64,000 bases of DNA, from positions 2,976,001 to 3,040,000 of the forward strand of contig NZ_CP069303.1 in the NCBI RefSeq assembly GCF_016839145.1. The letters are read 5' to 3'. This DNA is from Shinella sp. PSBB067. GTDB lineage: Bacteria; Pseudomonadota; Alphaproteobacteria; Rhizobiales; Rhizobiaceae. The notes beneath the pieces were generated by a model, which worked only from the letters and a program-made list of their open reading frames with translations, had not been told where the DNA came from and searched no databases. The stretch's first letter is position 1; every line of letters starts with the position of its first letter. Shown here one piece after another: positions 60,040-64,000 of the stretch. Both the position numbers and the translations under genes were made by a program.

Positions 60040-61221
60040 TCAAGCGAACTGCAACGGCAACCATCCGCCATTGTGCTTTTCATGGCTGTCCACGACGGCA
60101 TCGACGAAGGCCACGCCTTTCAGCCCGTCGTAGGATGAGGGCATTCCCTCCCCGAGCGGCCCGGCCGGCGCGCCGCTCTGCCTCGACCGGATGACGGCCG
60201 CGAAGCCGGAATAGAGGTTCGTGAACGCTTCGATATAGCCTTCCGGGTGGCCCGGCGGTGTGCGGGTTCGCACGCGCGCACCGTCGGTGAGATCGTCGCG
60301 GCCGCGCTTGATCGCCTCCGGGGCGCCGAAGAGCCCCGTGAAGACCAGTTCGTTCGGCTGCTCCTGGTGCCAAACCAGGCTGCCCTTCTCGCCGAAGACC
60401 CGCAACCGCAAGCCGTTCGACTGGCCGATCGCGACCTGGGAGGACCACAGAAGGCCACGCGCGCCGCCTTCGTAGCGGATCATCACATGGGCGTTGTCAT
60501 CCAGCGCGCGGCCCTCGACGAATGTCGCAAGGTCCGCGGCGACGGCTTCCGCCTTCAATCCCGTCACGAAGCCGGCGAGGTGATAGGCGTGCGTGCCGAT
60601 GTCGCCGATGGAACCGCCGCGTCCGTTCTTCTTCGGATCGGTGCGCCAGGCCGCCTGCTGGTTGCCCTGCAGTTCGATGCCCGTCGCCATCCACTCCAGC
60701 GGATACTCGACCTGCACGACGCGGATCTTGCCGAGGTCTCCGCGCGCAACCATGGCCCGCGCCTCGTGGATCATCGGATAGCCGCTATAGGTGTAGGTCA
60801 CCCCGAGGAAACGCCCGGTCGCCTGCGCCAGGTCGTGCAGCGCGATCGCGTCCTGCACGGTCGTCGTCATCGGCTTCTCGCAAATGACGTCGAACCCCGC
60901 TTCGAGAAACGCCTTGGCGATCGGGAAATGGGTGTGGTTCGGCGTGCAGATCGCCACCACGTCGATCCGGTCGTCGCGCATGCGCTCTCCCGTCACCATG
61001 GCGAGATAGTCGCCGTAGGAGCGGTCGCGGTCGATGAAATTCTTCGCGGCGAAGCCGTGGCCCCGTTCGGCATCGACGTCGAACGCGCCCGCCACGAGGT
61101 CATAGTGGTTGTCGAGGCGGGCGGCGAAGCGGTGGATGCCGCCGATATAGGCGCCCTCGCCTCCGCCCACCATGCCGAGGCGAAGACGACGGTCGGGCAG
61201 GTTTCTGTTCGGCACGGCCAT
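60040..61221 (-). CDS. Gfo/Idh/MocA-family oxidoreductase
   Basis: 393 residues. RLRLGMVGGGEGAYIGGIHRFAARL is the NAD-binding start, VVAICTPNHTHFPIAKAFLEAGFDVICEKPMTTT contains the catalytic EKP lysine, and GGSIGDIGTHAYHLAGFVTG the substrate His-Asp segment. Members oxidise inositols or sugars with NAD(P). It is six bases downstream of the isomerase/epimerase gene. The pairing of these two with iolD suggests an inositol or related cyclitol route. Confidence 0.92.
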   Translation of the reverse strand: MAVPNRNLPDRRLRLGMVGGGEGAYIGGIHRFAARLDNHYDLVAGAFDVDAERGHGFAAKNFIDRDRSYGDYLAMVTGERMRDDRIDVVAICTPNHTHFPIAKAFLEAGFDVICEKPMTTTVQDAIALHDLAQATGRFLGVTYTYSGYPMIHEARAMVARGDLGKIRVVQVEYPLEWMATGIELQGNQQAAWRTDPKKNGRGGSIGDIGTHAYHLAGFVTGLKAEAVAADLATFVEGRALDDNAHVMIRYEGGARGLLWSSQVAIGQSNGLRLRVFGEKGSLVWHQEQPNELVFTGLFGAPEAIKRGRDDLTDGARVRTRTPPGHPEGYIEAFTNLYSGFAAVIRSRQSGAPAGPLGEGMPSSYDGLKGVAFVDAVVDSHEKHNGGWLPLQFA

Positions 61222-61226
61222 TGTCC

Positions 61227-62279
61227 TTAGATTCCGAGGATTTCACTGTTGACGGATCGGTCCGCGCCGGACTTCACGAAGTCATCGAAGGCGCGCTCCG
61301 AGACCTGAATGATATGGTCGCGTATGAAGCGCGCGCCCTCGGCCGCGCCGTCTTCCGAATTCTTCAGGCAGCATTCCCATTCGAGAACGGCCCATCCGTC
61401 GAAACCGTAGCCGGTCAGCTTAGAGAAGATGGCGCCGAAATCGACCTGCCCGTCTCCGGGCGAACGGAAGCGACCGGCGCGGCTGACCCACGGCTGATAC
61501 CCGCCATAGGCGCCCGTCTTGCCGGTCGGCCGGAACTCCGCGTCCTTGACGTGGAAGGTCTTGATGCGCTGGTGGTAGTGGTCGATATAGGCGAGATAGT
61601 CGATCGACTGGAGAACCAGATGGCTCGGGTCGTACATGATGTTGCAGCGCGGATGGTTGTCGACGCGCTCCAGGAACATCTCGAACGTCAGACCGTCATG
61701 CAGGTCTTCCGTCGGATGAATTTCGTAGCAGACGTCGACCCCCTCGTGATCGAACGCATCGAGGATCGGCCGCCAGCGCCGTGCCAGTTCATCGAAGCCG
61801 TCTGAAATCAGCCCGTCCGGCCACTGCGGGTAAGGGTAGAAATAGGGCCACAGAAGCGTTCCGCTGAAGGTCGTATGGCGATCGACACCGAAACGGCGCG
61901 AGGCCTTGGCAGCGCACAGCAACTGGTTGACGGCCCATTCCTGCCGCGCCCCGGGATCACGGTGCACCTTGGCAGGCGCAAAGGAATCGGCCGGCAGGTT
62001 GAACGACGGATGAAGGGCGACGAGCTGTCCCTGCAGATGGCTGGCGAGATCCGTCACGACGAGGCCGTGCTCCCCGAGCGTTCCCTTGATCTCCTCGACA
62101 TAGTCCTGGCTTTCCGCCGCACGTTCGAGATCGATCACGCGGCGGTCCCAGGTGGGGATCTGCACGCCCTTGAACCCCTTGTCGGCGGCCCAGCCGGCCA
62201 GCCCCTCCAACGAGTCGAAGGGTGCCTCATCGCCGGCAAATTGCGCGAGGAACACGCCGGGACCCTTGATGGTTCTCAT
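61227..62279 (-). CDS. Sugar phosphate isomerase/epimerase-like TIM-barrel protein
   Basis: 350 residues from the ATG at 62277-62279 (AAGGA seven bases upstream). GPGVFLAQFAGDEAPFDSL, KGVQIPTWDRRVIDL, VCYEIHPTEDLHDG, NIMYDPSHLVLQSIDYLAYIDHY, FHVKDAEF and VLEWECCL supply the Glu/Asp/His metal ligands of the xylose-isomerase-like fold. At 350 residues it is longer than IolE or IolI (about 280-300), so the exact step (dehydration, isomerisation or epimerisation) is open. Confidence 0.88.
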   Translation of the reverse strand: MRTIKGPGVFLAQFAGDEAPFDSLEGLAGWAADKGFKGVQIPTWDRRVIDLERAAESQDYVEEIKGTLGEHGLVVTDLASHLQGQLVALHPSFNLPADSFAPAKVHRDPGARQEWAVNQLLCAAKASRRFGVDRHTTFSGTLLWPYFYPYPQWPDGLISDGFDELARRWRPILDAFDHEGVDVCYEIHPTEDLHDGLTFEMFLERVDNHPRCNIMYDPSHLVLQSIDYLAYIDHYHQRIKTFHVKDAEFRPTGKTGAYGGYQPWVSRAGRFRSPGDGQVDFGAIFSKLTGYGFDGWAVLEWECCLKNSEDGAAEGARFIRDHIIQVSERAFDDFVKSGADRSVNSEILGI

Positions 62280-62324
62280 GCTTGTCATCCTTCAGATGGA
62301 TTGGTTGCCGTAGTCTTGCCGCGA

Positions 62325-64000
62325 TCAGACGCCGACGCGCTGTTTCCTGCGACCTTCCGCCTGGTCCCTGGCCGCGGCGTTGACTTCGGCCCGCGCGCTC
62401 ACCTGCGGCACGCCGACATCCCACCAGGCATCGCCCGGCGTCCAGGTGAAGGCGTCGGAGACGATGGTGATGACGGTGGTGCGGTCGTTCGCCTGCGCCC
62501 ATTCGACGGCCTCGCCGAGGTCGGCAAGGCTTTCGACATGGCGCGTCAGCGCACCCATCGCCTCGGCATGCTTGGCGAAGTCGACGGCGAAGGGTTCCTT
62601 GACGCGGCAATCCCTGATCAGGTTGTTGAAGGAGGCGCCGCCCTTGCCGTTCTGCAGGCGGTTGATGACGGCATAGCCGCCGTTGTCGCAGACGATGAGG
62701 ATCATCTTGTGGCCGGAAAGAACGGTCGAATAGATGTCCGAGTTCATCATCATGTAGGTGCCGTCGCCGATCATGACGATGGGCGTGCGGGTGGGATCGG
62801 CCATGGCCGCGCCCCAGCCGGCGGCGATCTCGTAGCCCATGCAGGAGAAGCCGAACTCGCAGTCGAAGGTGTTCGGCGCCTTGACGCGCCAGTTCTTCAT
62901 CACCTCGCCCGGCAGGCCTCCGGCGGCGGTGATGAGAAGGTCACGCTCCTTCGCCCTGGAATTGACGATGCCGACGACCTGGGCATAGGTCGGCACCGGC
63001 ACGTTGGTCGGCTTCTGGTAGCCGTCGAGCGCCGCGTTCCACTTGGCGAATTCCTGCCGGCCCTTTTCCGTCCAGCCGGCGTCCGCCTTGTAGCCGCCGA
63101 TGGCGGCCTCAAGCTCGGCCACCGTCTCCAGCGCATCGCCGACGACGGCGACGGCGCGGTGCTTGTTGGCGTCCCAGCGGGCCGCGTTGATCGCGACGAA
63201 GCGGGCGTCGGGAGAAAAGGCCGTCCAGGACCCGGTGGTGAAATCCATGAGGCGCGTGCCGACCGCCAGCACCACGTCGGCCTCGCCGGCCAGCGCATTG
63301 GCCGAGGTCGAGCCGACGATGCCGATCGGGCCGACATGGGCCGGGTGGTCATGGGTGACGGTGCCCTTGCCGGCGATGGTCTCGCAGAGGGGAATGCCGT
63401 GCTTTTCGGCAAACGCGGCGAGCGCCGCCTCGGCGCCGGAATAGCGCACGCCGCCACCGGAGATGATCAGCGGGCGCTTCGCCGCCTTCAGCACGCGCAC
63501 GGCCTCGGCGAGGCTTTCACGGTCCGGCCGCGGACGCGGGATCCTGTGCACGGTCGGCTCGAAGAACCGTTCGGGATAGTCCCAGGCAATCTCCTGTGCG
63601 TCCTGCGGCAGGGCAAGGAACGCCGGGCCGCAATCGGCCGGGTCCAGCATGACGGCGACGGCCTGCGGCAGCGAGGAGAGGATCTGTTCGGGATGGACGA
63701 TACGGTCCCAGAAGCGCGTGACGGCCTTGAAGGCATCGTTGACGGTGATGGTCGGATCGCCGAAATGCTCGACCTGCTGCATGACTGGGTCGGGCCGGCG
63801 GCTGACGAAGCTGTCGCCGGCCAGGAGCAGGATGGGAAGGCGATTGGTATGCGCCACGCCCGCGGCTGTCACCATGTTCAGCGCACCCGGACCGATGGAA
63901 CTGCACGCAACCATGATCTGGCGCCGGCGTGTCGCCTTCGCAAAGCCGATCGCGGCGAGCGCCATGGACTGCTCGTTCTGGCCGCGCCATGTCGGCAGCG
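62325..64000 (-). CDS. iolD: IolD, 3D-trihydroxycyclohexane-1,2-dione hydrolase (5' end beyond window)
   Basis: 558 residues visible; the N-terminal ~60 are outside the right edge. LPTWRGQNEQSMALAAIGFAK at the edge and SSIGPGALNMVTAAGVAHTNRLPILLLAGD are IolD-specific. The ThDP site is MIGDGTYMMMNSDIYSTV (GDG...N) and the domain order is Pyr, central, ThDP-binding. It opens the ring of the dehydrated inositol intermediate to 5-deoxyglucuronate. It is the most upstream gene seen of an operon continuing leftward with the isomerase, Gfo/Idh and SDR genes. Confidence 0.94.
   Translation of the reverse strand, partial: LPTWRGQNEQSMALAAIGFAKATRRRQIMVACSSIGPGALNMVTAAGVAHTNRLPILLLAGDSFVSRRPDPVMQQVEHFGDPTITVNDAFKAVTRFWDRIVHPEQILSSLPQAVAVMLDPADCGPAFLALPQDAQEIAWDYPERFFEPTVHRIPRPRPDRESLAEAVRVLKAAKRPLIISGGGVRYSGAEAALAAFAEKHGIPLCETIAGKGTVTHDHPAHVGPIGIVGSTSANALAGEADVVLAVGTRLMDFTTGSWTAFSPDARFVAINAARWDANKHRAVAVVGDALETVAELEAAIGGYKADAGWTEKGRQEFAKWNAALDGYQKPTNVPVPTYAQVVGIVNSRAKERDLLITAAGGLPGEVMKNWRVKAPNTFDCEFGFSCMGYEIAAGWGAAMADPTRTPIVMIGDGTYMMMNSDIYSTVLSGHKMILIVCDNGGYAVINRLQNGKGGASFNNLIRDCRVKEPFAVDFAKHAEAMGALTRHVESLADLGEAVEWAQANDRTTVITIVSDAFTWTPGDAWWDVGVPQVSARAEVNAAARDQAEGRRKQRVGV

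Noticed and set aside
1..64000. CRISPR arrays, phage genes, toxin-antitoxin or defence modules
   Set aside because: No regularly spaced repeats and no phage or defence-type domains were seen on either strand.

Overview
The window reads as GC-rich alphaproteobacterial DNA, most like a Rhizobiaceae accessory replicon or genomic island (Shinella/Ensifer/Rhizobium type). This is inferred from gene content: many ABC importers, GntR, TetR, MarR, AraC and LysR regulators, an inositol-type iolD, a GcvA-type LysR and betB-like aldehyde dehydrogenases. I see no rRNA, complete tRNA, CRISPR array, replication origin or phage module. About 60 intact genes are packed into short catabolic operons, and the seams between them carry gene and transposon fragments.

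Layout. (1) 0-5 kb: a truncated SDR oxidoreductase, a MarR/FAD-monooxygenase pair, an HxlR regulator, an alpha/beta hydrolase, a gutted amidohydrolase and an IS630-type fossil. (2) 5.3-8.3 kb: a gentisate ring-cleavage operon (gentisate 1,2-dioxygenase, a degenerate maleylpyruvate-isomerase-like protein, fumarylpyruvate hydrolase, zeta-GST isomerase). Converging on it is an aryl-alcohol/aldehyde dehydrogenase pair. Behind that pair lie a livM remnant, a frameshifted AraC gene and a MarR gene. The MarR gene's own upstream region carries nearly the same 17-bp palindromic site as the gentisate promoter. (3) 13.2-23.5 kb: an unassigned catabolic cluster. It has two paralogous SnoaL/NTF2-like proteins, two paralogous SDRs, a ketosteroid-dehydrogenase/fumarate-reductase-like flavoprotein, a ribose-type ABC importer whose ATPase is fused to a second permease, and an AraC regulator. 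This is the best candidate for an undescribed system. (4) 24-26 kb: a MarR gene and colliding IS5 and IS481 fragments. (5) 25.4-33 kb: a TetR/DHA2 efflux pair, then a two-component system (NtrC-type regulator plus kinase). Just downstream of the kinase are a sigma-54 promoter and a double palindromic enhancer in front of an oxalate/formate-type MFS transporter.

(6) 33.3-42.4 kb: a LysR-controlled operon with a polar amino-acid-type ABC importer, an HpaI-type aldolase, D- and L-2-hydroxyacid-oxidising enzymes and a betaine-aldehyde-type dehydrogenase. Together they make a plausible route of 2-hydroxyacid to 2-oxoacid to pyruvate plus aldehyde to acid. (7) 42.5-57 kb: a BetI-like TetR gene, with one operon downstream and one divergent. 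Downstream are an aminotransferase, an old-yellow-enzyme-type demethylase/reductase, a GlpD-like oxidase, an ornithine-cyclodeaminase-like protein and an aldehyde dehydrogenase. Divergent are a dipeptide-type ABC importer with fused ATPases and an extra amino-acid-type binding protein. Catabolism of an N-methylated amino acid or betaine is inferred. (8) 57.5-64 kb: a GntR gene, a chimeric scar joining a solute-binding protein N-terminus to an IclR C-terminus, and an inositol-type operon (iolD, sugar isomerase/epimerase, Gfo/Idh oxidoreductase, SDR) running off the right edge.

All functions are read from motifs and remembered family resemblance. No database search was run.
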